Shown here: in pieces, positions 7,516 through 15,510 of the stretch
Numbering within the stretch: position 1 is the stretch's first letter
How the letters are laid out: every line of letters starts with the position of its first letter
DNA from: Pseudomonadota bacterium
Lineage (GTDB): Bacteria; Myxococcota; Myxococcia; Myxococcales; Anaeromyxobacteraceae
DNA length: 23,318 nucleotides
NCBI GenBank assembly: GCA_023419875.1
Contig: JAEZXM010000456.1
Location: forward strand, 1 to 23,318
Direction: 5' to 3'
Notes under the pieces: generated by a model
What the model was told of the DNA's origin: nothing
The model's input: the letters and a program-made list of their open reading frames with translations, nothing else
Databases searched by the model: none
Translations under genes and position numbers: made by a program

Positions 7516-7923
7516 ATGGAACTCGGCGAGCCAGCTGGACGGGCAACCCCCACACGACCGAAGCTCTCGCCGGCGGGAGCGACGCTGGCCGGGATCATCA
7601 GCGGGCCGACCGGTACTCTGGGAAACTGGCCGTTCGCGCTCCTCCGGAACGGCGATGCTTTGGGGCCGGATAGCCTTGGCGGCGGCCACTCCTCGAACCC
7701 GTACCGCGACGGCTGCTGGTGGAGCTCCGCGACGGGAGAGTTCCGTTTCGAGTCGATGCCCGAGGGCTGCTTCGAGCTGGAGGTCCTCCTCCCGGGCGCG
7801 CGCCTCCAGCCCCGCGATCCCCACCCGGCCGCGGTGGAGGACGGCGAGCGCGCTCGCACCCCCGAGCCCGTCCAGGACGGGACGACGCTTGCGACCTCCG
7901 ACTTCTCGCACATCGCGCCATGA
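7516..7923 (+). CDS. Small protein with carboxypeptidase-regulatory / transthyretin-like fold pattern
   Basis: 135 residues, with no signal peptide and no membrane helix. The core (about 23-95) shows the pattern of a CarboxypepD_reg-type beta sandwich. It begins GATLAGIISGPTG, continues with FALLRNGDAL, then TGEFRFESMP, EGCFELEVLLPG and a Pro/Glu-rich tail. I do not recognise a specific named family. Its stop overlaps the start of the 931-residue hydrolase gene (ATGA), so the two are co-translated and probably act together. A similar domain pattern occurs in the C-terminal extension of the second VgrG (about nt 16440-16610), where such domains are thought to link cargo to spikes. A cargo adaptor or chaperone for the hydrolase is a reasonable inference, but unproven. 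Confidence 0.72.
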   Translation: MELGEPAGRATPTRPKLSPAGATLAGIISGPTGTLGNWPFALLRNGDALGPDSLGGGHSSNPYRDGCWWSSATGEFRFESMPEGCFELEVLLPGARLQPRDPHPAAVEDGERARTPEPVQDGTTLATSDFSHIAP

Positions 7924-10715
7924 CCTACCGCTACCCGCTGGACGTGCAGGAGCTCCTGAAGCACGCACGCGCCCGGGGGCCGCACTACCTCGAGACCACC
8001 GGACTCGATCGTTTGCTGCCCGAGGACGTGGTGCTGGGCCGCCTGGCGCGCAAGGGGGGCACGGGCTGGTTTCCGTACACCACCAAGCCCGAGTGGCACC
8101 CGGCGCTGGACGTCGGGATGGGCGACTGGGAGAAGGACTCGATCGTCGGCCTGCCCGTCGTCGCCGCGGCCGACGGCGTCGTCGCGTACGTGGATCCGCG
8201 GGTCTCGGACGAGCGCGGGCGCTGTCTCGGGCGCGTGATCGTCGAGCACCGGGCGCCCGACGGGACCCCGTTCTACCTCCAGTACGCCCACCTCGTCGAG
8301 ATCGGCCGCTGGGTCGGAGAGCCGATCAAGGAGGGCGATCCGCTCGGCAAGATCGGACCGTACGAATCGTTCCCGCACCTCGAGCTGGGCGCAGCATCCC
8401 TCTTCAGCCTCGGCGGAGAGGATCTCGCCCCCGAGTTCGCGTACACCGCGGCGACGCCTCTGTACCCACCGTGGGATGCGCTCCGGGTTCGCGTCGCCAG
8501 GATCGAGCCACGCGAGTGGCCGGTGGAAAAGCTGTCCGGCAGGTCCGGGTACTTCTACGATCCCGTGGAGCTCATCCGCTGGTGTCGTGGGGATCCGCGG
8601 CAGCACGATGCAGGCCCCGCCTCCACCCACGGCGGGTCGCTGTTCAGCGCCGGGGTCCTACACGCCCTCGGCCCGGGCGCGAAGTCCGACGTGAAGGTCT
8701 CGGTCGTGGTCCGTTCGCCGTCCCTGCGGATCCCCGAGGTCGAGGAGCTGGTCCTCAAGCGGTCCATCGATCCGCCCATCGGCCCCGGCGACAAGCGCAC
8801 CGAGCTCGTCAAGGCGATCCAGGGCGCCCTGCGCGAGGCCGGGTTCGCGCGGTTCGCGCCCACGGGCACGTACGGTCCGATGACCGTGAACGCGGTCAAG
8901 ACCTTTCAGAAGGACAAGCTGAAGAAGCTCCTCGAGGGCGAACCTCCGCCGATCCCTGGCAAGAAGGCCTCCGACGCGCCCGAGGACGGCAAGGTGGACT
9001 GGCTGACGCTGGTCGGTCTGGACGCGTACGCGGACATCGTGGCCAAGGCCCCCAAGCCGGCTCCGAAGAACGCCAAGGCCAAGAAGGAGCCGCCGAAGCC
9101 CATCGATCCGGCCACGGCGGAGAACACGTTCGACGCCACGGGCAGCGTTTCGATACGGATGGGCGTCCGGATGGTCCGGGCCATGCTGCCGTGGATCTGG
9201 CACGGCGACTGGGATGAGAAGAACGAGAAGATCGTCCCGCAGAAGGATCCCACGACGGGCGCGGACCTGCCGCTGGGCGTCGGGTACTCGACGACGGTCT
9301 TCTTGCACTACGGGTCCGACGAGGAGATCAAGAAGGGGCTCTCGGTGTTGAGGAAGGAGCTCAGAGAGGAGTGGCCCGACGTCCGGCTCGACTCCGCCCT
9401 GGTGAAGACGATCACGGTCGACGGACACCCGGATCCCATCCCGGTCTACTTCTGCTGGAACCTCAACTGGAAGGGGACCGGGTTCACGAACTGCTGCAAT
9501 TCGCTCCTGGCAGCGCTCGCCGTCGCGCTGGGCGGGAAGTCCTTCGGCGTGAAGGGGGGCAACGAGTTCGGCACGCCGCGAGGCGACAGCGTCGTGACCT
9601 ACGACATGACGCGGGCGGACACCCCCGTGGTCCAGGTCAAGGCTTCTCCCGGGGCGAAGGTCTGCGAGCGCCCCGCCATCCAGATCTTCGAAGGGATCTT
9701 CGTCACGAACGCCTGCTACTCCAACTACCGATCGCCCGACGGGGAGCGGCTCGCGGACGGCACGAGGTACGGCGGCCACGTCTCCGCGATCGACGCGTTC
9801 GGGATCGGAAAGGCGCTGCAGTCCTGGAGCACGCGGAGCGAGGATCCCCAAGGTTTCCTCCGCCTCCGGATCGGGGACATCATGGCCTCGTGGACGCTCA
9901 AGTCGGGCGGCGGCCACGCCTTCATCGCTGCCGACGTGCGCTACGGGATCTGGGTGAAGAAGGCACCGCCGCCGAACGACGCCCAGGGCAAGAAGGGGAA
10001 GAAGGCAGAGCCCGTCGAGGACAAGGGACCGCACTATTTTCTCGATCAGTCGTCACTCCTCGCCAGCGAGGAAGGCATGCTCGTCAAGCTCTCGGGAGCC
10101 GAGGCCAAGGGTAGTCCGCGGCGTTTCACGAAGGGCGAGCCTCCGCTGACCGAAGGGCAATGCGACGATTTGATGACGGCCGAGGGGGAGGCGAAGCTCG
10201 AGGCGCGCATCGCCGCGTTCCTGGCGCGTACCGAGTTCGGCGGTGAGCCCGTGGACCGGATCGAGGTGCTCTGCTGGCGCCAGCTCAGCGCCAACGCGAC
10301 CACGCTCGCGGCACATGCACGCCCCCATCTGGGGCGGAGCAAGACGCCGGCGGAGAAGGAAGAGGACCAGAAGAAGTGGAGCGGGAAGTACGAGGATTGG
10401 GAGCAGAAGTGGAAGGAGAAGAAGGAATTGGAGCAGAAGGCGTTGGAGAAGGTGAAGGATGAGAAGGAGAGAAAGAAGAGCGAGGAAGCGCTGAAGAGCC
10501 AGGAGGAGGACGAGCGGAAGAAGCTGCTGGAAGAGTTGGAAACCCAGCAGGCGCGGAAGGTATTCAGCGCGGCGACGGACGCGGACCTCAAAGCAGGCGG
10601 ATACGGGTTCACCAGTGTTCGGCAGTATGTCCAGGCGGCTGGGATCACGCTCCCGTGGCAGGATGATGCGGGCCGGAGGATCTCGTTCGGTCGCTTCTTC
10701 GCGCCACTCAAATAG
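7920..10715 (+). CDS. Putative T6SS effector: M23-like + peptidoglycan-binding + NlpC/P60-like hydrolase
   Basis: 931 residues; the start was chosen because ATGA overlaps the upstream stop. There is no signal peptide, which fits T6SS cargo. The N-terminal part (about 55-165) looks like an M23 (LytM) endopeptidase, with HPALDVG (H60, D64), a VVAAADGVVAYVD core, YAHL (H124) and PHLELGA (H153, E155). The last motif is HLH in the family, so the third zinc ligand is Glu here. A PG_binding_1-like helical domain lies at about 292-370 (LVKAIQGALREAGF, TYGPMTVNAVKTFQKD). The C-terminal region (about 405-680) has TNCCNSLLAALA (C525/C526), LRIGDIMASW and GGGHAFIAADVRYGIW (H666), the Cys...GD...His order of NlpC/P60 and CHAP amidases. 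A Lys/Glu coiled coil (about 811-880) and a short tail follow. It is likely a dual cell-wall hydrolase, with a candidate immunity gene next to it. Confidence 0.75.
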   Translation: MTYRYPLDVQELLKHARARGPHYLETTGLDRLLPEDVVLGRLARKGGTGWFPYTTKPEWHPALDVGMGDWEKDSIVGLPVVAAADGVVAYVDPRVSDERGRCLGRVIVEHRAPDGTPFYLQYAHLVEIGRWVGEPIKEGDPLGKIGPYESFPHLELGAASLFSLGGEDLAPEFAYTAATPLYPPWDALRVRVARIEPREWPVEKLSGRSGYFYDPVELIRWCRGDPRQHDAGPASTHGGSLFSAGVLHALGPGAKSDVKVSVVVRSPSLRIPEVEELVLKRSIDPPIGPGDKRTELVKAIQGALREAGFARFAPTGTYGPMTVNAVKTFQKDKLKKLLEGEPPPIPGKKASDAPEDGKVDWLTLVGLDAYADIVAKAPKPAPKNAKAKKEPPKPIDPATAENTFDATGSVSIRMGVRMVRAMLPWIWHGDWDEKNEKIVPQKDPTTGADLPLGVGYSTTVFLHYGSDEEIKKGLSVLRKELREEWPDVRLDSALVKTITVDGHPDPIPVYFCWNLNWKGTGFTNCCNSLLAALAVALGGKSFGVKGGNEFGTPRGDSVVTYDMTRADTPVVQVKASPGAKVCERPAIQIFEGIFVTNACYSNYRSPDGERLADGTRYGGHVSAIDAFGIGKALQSWSTRSEDPQGFLRLRIGDIMASWTLKSGGGHAFIAADVRYGIWVKKAPPPNDAQGKKGKKAEPVEDKGPHYFLDQSSLLASEEGMLVKLSGAEAKGSPRRFTKGEPPLTEGQCDDLMTAEGEAKLEARIAAFLARTEFGGEPVDRIEVLCWRQLSANATTLAAHARPHLGRSKTPAEKEEDQKKWSGKYEDWEQKWKEKKELEQKALEKVKDEKERKKSEEALKSQEEDERKKLLEELETQQARKVFSAATDADLKAGGYGFTSVRQYVQAAGITLPWQDDAGRRISFGRFFAPLK

Positions 10716-10726
10716 GAGCCTTCCGT

Positions 10727-11731
10727 ATGACATTGTCGCTCGTCACCGCCCTGCTGCTCGCCGCGGAGCCCGTCCCCGCGACGTGGTGTACGGCGAGGCT
10801 GCATGACTGGGCTCTCGACGGCTCCGCCGTGGTCTGGAACGTCGAACTCTGCAACGAGTCATCCGATCCCACGTTCATGCTCGTGACCCGCCCAGATGGT
10901 CGGCCCGTGCGCCTGTTCCGAGAAGGTACGCGTGAGATGGCGGACGCCCCCGATCCCGATTCGGAGGCGCCCTACGGGACCCCAACTCGCGAGATGGCCT
11001 GGATCAAGAGCACCGTGGGCGGAGATCACAGCGCCTTTTCGGAGTGGGCGAAGTCTCACCCGCTCGCGAGCATGTTGCCCAAGCCATTCCTGATCTCCGA
11101 GACCGCCGAGCACGACTCAGGACGAAACCGCGTATCGGTCCGCACGCGGACAGCGAGCGGCGGGTGTCCGCCTGCCCTTCTGCAACTGTCGGTCGGCACG
11201 AGCTTCGTGGATGTCTTCGAAGATCGCTGCCTCCCAGGGGAACCAAACCACCGCGGCACCGAAGGGGCCGCGGTCATGGCCTGGTCTCCCGACGGGCAGC
11301 GGCTCGCAGTGGCGTGGAACATCCTGCGCTCCACGACGGGCGAGACAGCGAGTCCGGGCTACCCTGCGGGCACGCTCCGCCGCGCGTACGTGACCGTCAT
11401 CTCCCGCGCCGCGCTGGAGGGAAAGGAACCCTTCCGCACCGTGAAGCGGATCCTCTGCCCGGTGGACCTCCTCGACGCGAGCTCCGGAAAGGCGGGCCTC
11501 GACGCGCTCTCGGGCAAGCTCACAAACGCGGGGTTCACGGTCGCGCACCGTGGAAAGGCGGGCAAGGATCGGACGGCCACGGAGGTCTACTACGCCCAGG
11601 GGTTCGAGCCCGAGGCGCGCGAGGCGGCGGCGCTCGCGGGGGTGGCGGAGGACGACATCGACGGGGCGGTGAAGCCGCTGACCTGGAAGTCGCCGTACCC
11701 GGTCACGATCGCGGTGGGCGCGACGCGCTGA
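10727..11731 (+). CDS. Exported protein with C-terminal LytR_C-like domain, candidate immunity protein
   Basis: 334 residues; ATG with AGGAG eight bases upstream, 11 bases after the hydrolase stop. The N-terminus has a short hydrophobic segment, MTLSLVTALLLAAEPVPA, which looks like a signal peptide cleaved near PVPA, although it lacks the usual basic residues. The middle has several Cys residues (C21, C42, C147, C168) and a WSPDGQRLAVAW stretch (about 186-197) like a beta-propeller strand. The C-terminal part (about 246-332) matches the LytR_C pattern: VDLLDASSGKAGLDALSGKL, NAGFTVAHRGKAGKDR, TEVYYAQGFEPEAREAAAL. That domain belongs to cell-wall-associated proteins. A periplasmic wall-related protein directly after a putative cell-wall toxin is the standard place for an immunity gene. 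That role is inferred. Confidence 0.72.
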   Translation: MTLSLVTALLLAAEPVPATWCTARLHDWALDGSAVVWNVELCNESSDPTFMLVTRPDGRPVRLFREGTREMADAPDPDSEAPYGTPTREMAWIKSTVGGDHSAFSEWAKSHPLASMLPKPFLISETAEHDSGRNRVSVRTRTASGGCPPALLQLSVGTSFVDVFEDRCLPGEPNHRGTEGAAVMAWSPDGQRLAVAWNILRSTTGETASPGYPAGTLRRAYVTVISRAALEGKEPFRTVKRILCPVDLLDASSGKAGLDALSGKLTNAGFTVAHRGKAGKDRTATEVYYAQGFEPEAREAAALAGVAEDDIDGAVKPLTWKSPYPVTIAVGATR

Positions 11732-11754
11732 GCGCCTCGAGGAGCATGAGTGGA

Positions 11755-11770
11755 CCGCCGCAGCCGGCGG
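11755..11770 (+). terminator. Weak hairpin between the two effector cassettes
   Basis: CCGCCG (11755-11760) and CGGCGG (11765-11770) form a 6-bp stem with a CAGC loop, 23 bases after the stop of the LytR_C gene. It is not followed by a T-run (the next T-rich patch is CTCCCTTTCC at 11781-11790). It may attenuate rather than stop transcription. In 11732-11833 I see no strong promoter for the vgrG genes, only this hairpin and a possible TTCAAT. Confidence 0.25.
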
Positions 11771-11833
11771 ACGATGTGGTCTCCCTTTCCGCCGCCCGAC
11801 GTGGTTCAATGAGGCTTCCGCAGGGGGACCCTC

Positions 11834-14107
11834 ATGGCGATCTCGCACGCAGCGCTCGCGGCAACCGAGCCGGTGTTCGACATCGAGGTGGGTCCCCACG
11901 CCGTCGGTGAGCTCCAGGTCCTCTCCTTCGAGGCGGACGAGGCGCTCTCGCGAACCTTCGAGCTGGTCGCCACGACCGCGCCTGTGCCCGATCTCGACGT
12001 GGACGTCGCCGCGCTCGTCGGTGAGCCGGCCTGCTTCCACCTCCACCTCGGCGGCGGGGACGATCGGTTCTTCGACGGCATCGTCGCCGAGGTGCGGGAG
12101 TGGGAGGAGGGCGCGGGCGAGATGCGGCGGCGCATCCGGCTCACGCTTCGGCCGAAGCTCTGGCGGCTCTCGCAGATCGTCCGGAGCCGGATCTTCCAGG
12201 AGCAGTCGGTCCCCGAGATCGTGAAGCAGGTCCTGAACGAGGGCGGCATCGAGCACCGCGCCGCGCTCTCGGGCGTCCACCCGAAGCGGACGTACTGCGT
12301 CCAGTACCGGGAATCCGACCTCGACTTCGTCGCGCGGCTCCTCGAGGACGAGGGGATCTTCTGGTTCTTCGAGCACGAGCAGGGCGCGCACGTGATGGTG
12401 CTGGGCGACGCGCCCAGCGTGCACGCGCCTTTGCCCGGCAAACACCGCCTGCCCTTCCGCGAGGCGAGCCGGATGGCGACCGAGGTCGACCACGTGGACG
12501 CGTTCTCGTCGGCGCGGGATCTCCGGCCGGGCAAGATCACCCTGCGGGACTTCGATCCGCGGCGGCCGGGCCTCGACCTCACCAGCGCCTCGACCGCCGA
12601 CGCCGGTCCAGAGGCGGACCTCGAGGTGTACGACTACCCCGGCGGCTACGAGGAGCCCTCCGAGGGCAAGCAGCGCGCCGCCCGCCGGCTCGCGGCGGAG
12701 CGCGCGCGGTCGCTGCTCCTGGCAGGCGGCTCGGCCTGCCGCCGGCTCGTCCCGGGCGCATGGTTCGAGCTCGAGGACCACCCCATCCCCGAGCTGAACG
12801 GTGAGTGCGTGATCGTCTCCGTCCGCCACCGCGGCGACCAGGCCGAGGCGCTCGGGGGCATCGGCACGGTCGCGGGCAGCCGGGCCGATCCGTACCGGAA
12901 CGACTTCGCCTGCGTGCCCAGGGACGTGCCCTGGGTGCCGGCGCGCGAGACCGCGCGCCCGGTGATCCCCGGCGCGCAGACGGCGCTCGTGGTCGGCCCA
13001 CCGGGCGAGGAGATCTTCACGGACGAGCAGGGCCGCATCAAGGTCCAGTTCCACTGGGACCGGCTCGGGAAGCGGGACGATCGCTCGAGCTGCTGGATCC
13101 GCGTCGCCCAGGCGTGGGCGGGCCCGGGCTTCGGCGCGCTGTACCTGCCGCGCATCGGCCACGAGGTGGTGGTCGAGTTTCTCGAGGGCGACCCGGACCG
13201 GCCCATCGTCACCGGCAGCGTCTACAACGGCGCGAATCCGCCTCCCGTCGCGCTCCCGGACGACAAGACGCGGAGCACGCTCCGCTCGGCCTCGAGCCCG
13301 GGCAGCGACGGGTACAACGAGCTCCGGTTCGAGGACGCGAAGGATCAGGAGGAGATCTACCTCCACGCGCAGCGCGACCTCGCGATCGTCATCGAGAACG
13401 ACAAGACGCAGAAGGTGGGTGGGAACGAGACGCTCACGGTGGAGAAGGACCGTTCCCGATCCGTGGGCGGCAATCAGGAGCTCCTCGTCGAGAAGGACGA
13501 CAGCTCGCAGATCCAGCAGGACCAGCTCCTCGTCGTCGCCGGCGATCGCAACACGCAGGTGATCGCGAACCACACCGAGCAGGTGTCGGGGGACCAGTCG
13601 GTCACCATCGGCGCGGCCTCGAGCCTCACGGTCGCGCTCGCCGCCTCGGAGTCCGTAGGCCTCGGCAAGGCGCTCAACGTGGGCGCGGCGTACGCGATCT
13701 CCGTGGGCGGGGCGATGAACGAGGCCGTCGGCGGGATGAAGTCCGAAGAGGTGGGGGGCGCGAAGGTCGAGGTCGTCGGCGCGAAGAAGAGCGAGACGGT
13801 GGCGGGGTCGCGCACGCTGGCCGTCGGCGGGGACCTCCACGAGTCCGTCGGCAAGTCGCGGAGCCTTCGTGTCGGGAAGGACCTCGCGATCAACGCCGGC
13901 GGCAACCTCCACCACACCACCCAGGGCGCCTACAAGCTCAAGGCGAAGGAGATCACCTTCTCGGCCGAGGAGCGGTTCACGCTCAAGGTGGGCTCCGCGA
14001 CGATCCAGGTGAGCAAGTCCGGGGACATCGCGATCCAGGGGGCGCAGGTGAAGGTGACGGCTGCCGGGAACCTCACGCTCAAGGGCTCCGCCATCTCGGA
14101 GAACTGA
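11834..14107 (+). CDS. vgrG: T6SS spike protein VgrG, first copy
   Basis: 757 residues; ATG preceded by AGGGGGACC. The gp27-like base domain covers about residues 1-370, with the family motifs SRIFQEQSVPEIV, ALSGVHPKRTYCVQYRESD and FVARLLEDEGIFWFFEH. The gp5-like OB domain covers about 375-470, with VVGPPGEEIFTDEQGRIKVQ, FHWDR, SCWIRVAQAWAG and GNGxNPPPVALP-type motifs (YNGANPPPVALPDD). The triple-stranded needle (about 520-757) consists of eight-residue-type repeats such as VGGNETLTVEKD and VGGAMNEAVGGM, and ends KVTAAGNLTLKGSAISEN. There is no C-terminal effector extension, so it would act as a plain spike and carry cargo through a tip or adaptor. It is only 7 bases upstream of the second vgrG, so the two are expressed together. 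Confidence 0.96.
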   Translation: MAISHAALAATEPVFDIEVGPHAVGELQVLSFEADEALSRTFELVATTAPVPDLDVDVAALVGEPACFHLHLGGGDDRFFDGIVAEVREWEEGAGEMRRRIRLTLRPKLWRLSQIVRSRIFQEQSVPEIVKQVLNEGGIEHRAALSGVHPKRTYCVQYRESDLDFVARLLEDEGIFWFFEHEQGAHVMVLGDAPSVHAPLPGKHRLPFREASRMATEVDHVDAFSSARDLRPGKITLRDFDPRRPGLDLTSASTADAGPEADLEVYDYPGGYEEPSEGKQRAARRLAAERARSLLLAGGSACRRLVPGAWFELEDHPIPELNGECVIVSVRHRGDQAEALGGIGTVAGSRADPYRNDFACVPRDVPWVPARETARPVIPGAQTALVVGPPGEEIFTDEQGRIKVQFHWDRLGKRDDRSSCWIRVAQAWAGPGFGALYLPRIGHEVVVEFLEGDPDRPIVTGSVYNGANPPPVALPDDKTRSTLRSASSPGSDGYNELRFEDAKDQEEIYLHAQRDLAIVIENDKTQKVGGNETLTVEKDRSRSVGGNQELLVEKDDSSQIQQDQLLVVAGDRNTQVIANHTEQVSGDQSVTIGAASSLTVALAASESVGLGKALNVGAAYAISVGGAMNEAVGGMKSEEVGGAKVEVVGAKKSETVAGSRTLAVGGDLHESVGKSRSLRVGKDLAINAGGNLHHTTQGAYKLKAKEITFSAEERFTLKVGSATIQVSKSGDIAIQGAQVKVTAAGNLTLKGSAISEN

Positions 14108-15510
14108 GACGCGCATGGCTCGCGGGGAACGCGTCACCTTTGCGCTGGTGGTCGGGGACCTGGGGGAGGGAGAGGTCGCGGTCCGCCGCGTTGTCGGGGT
14201 GGAGGAACTCTCGCGGCCGTTCCGGTTCGAGGTGGAGCTGGTGCCGGTCTCGGGCGAGCCGCTGGAGCACGCCTCCTGGGTGGGCGGCGAAGCGGTGCTC
14301 TCGATCCGGAGGCCGGACGGGGCGGAGCGCTGGGTTCACGGTATGTGCGCGACCGCAGAGCTGGTGCGCATGGACGCGGAGCGGCCGTGGTATCGCGTTG
14401 TGCTGGTGCCGCGGCTGGCGCTGCTCGAGGAGGTCCAGGACAGCCGGGTGTTCCAGGGGATGTCGGCGGTCGAGGTGGTGAAGGCGGTGATCGGCGAGCA
14501 CGACGTCGCGTTCCGGGACGCGCTCTCGGGCGGCTACCCGAAGCGCGAGCTGTGCGTCCAGTACCGGGAGACCGACCTCGCGTTCGTGTCCCGGCTGCTC
14601 GAGGAGGAAGGGATCACGTACTCGTTCGAGCACGAGTGCGACGGGCACACGATGGTCCTCGCGGATGCGCCCTCGAGCTTCCCGGAGCTGGCGAGCGGCG
14701 CTCTCCCGTTCCGGCAGGAGGCGGGGCCGGAGGCGGACGAGGAGCACGTCTTCACCCTCGCGCGATCGGTGGGCGCCGTCACGTCAAAGGTGACGCTGCG
14801 TGACTACGACTTCGAGCGGCCGTACCAGGACGTGACGCAATCGGCCGGGAGCGGCGCGCCCGAGCATTACGAACATCCGTCGCGGAACGTGCGGCTCTCG
14901 GAGACGCGCAGGCTCGCAGGCGTGCGTCTCGAGCGGCTCCGGTTCGGGGACGAGACCTGGGACGGCGCGGGCACCGCGATCGGCCTCGCGCCGGGATCGG
15001 TGTTCGAGGTGGAAGGCCACCCCCTCCACACGCCGCTCGCCCTGAGCGTAGGGCAGCGAAGCGGCCCGGAGTCGAAGGGCGTGCGGCTCGTGGCGGTCCG
15101 GGTGGAGCACGAGGGCCGGCAGCAGACGAGCGCGGGAGACGCGGAGCACATCGAGAGCACCTACCGGAACCGGTTCCTCGCCGCCCCGGCCTCGCGGCCC
15201 TACCGGCCCGAGGCGCGGACGCGGCGCGGCCTCGTCACCGGACCGCAGACGGCGACGGTCGTCGGCCCGCCCGGCGAAGAGATCCATCCGGACCGGTACG
15301 GGCGGATCAAGGTGCAGTTCCACTGGGACCGGAAGGGCCGGCGGGACGACACGGCGAGCGCCTGGGTGCGGCTCGCGCAGTCGTGGGCCGGACCGGCGAT
15401 GGGCGCGGTGGTGACGCCGCGTGTGGGGCAGGAGGTGCTGGTCCGGTTCCTGGAAGGAGATCCGGATCGGCCGATCATCACCGGGGCCATCTACAACGGG
15501 CAGAACCCGC
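12957..15510 (+). repeat. Paralogous tandem vgrG segments
   Basis: The OB-fold coding region of the first vgrG (about 12957-13255) and of the second (about 15220-15510) are diverged direct copies. Shared motifs are VVGPPGEEI, GRIKVQFHWDR, the AxxWAGP block, LEGDPDRPI-TG and NPPPVALP. The upstream gp27-like halves align likewise. This is an old tandem duplication, not a recent identical repeat. Confidence 0.6.

Noticed and set aside
7719..7919. Upstream in-frame extension of the 931-residue hydrolase
   Set aside because: It overlaps the small sandwich-domain gene and is Arg/Pro-rich; the ATGA junction at 7920 is the natural start.
11732..11833. Possible sigma-54 promoter before vgrG
   Set aside because: No TGGC-N7-TTGC(A/T) element could be found; only a weak TTCAAT and a small hairpin are present.
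13400..14060. Short repeated units at DNA level, considered as a possible tandem repeat or CRISPR-like array
   Set aside because: The repetition is at protein level (VgrG needle repeats) and the DNA copies are not regular or spaced like a CRISPR array.
11117..14137. 1006-residue open frame on the minus strand opposite the first vgrG
   Set aside because: It mirrors a firmly identified VgrG, is Arg/Leu/Asp-rich with no domain, and is the usual shadow frame of high-GC DNA.
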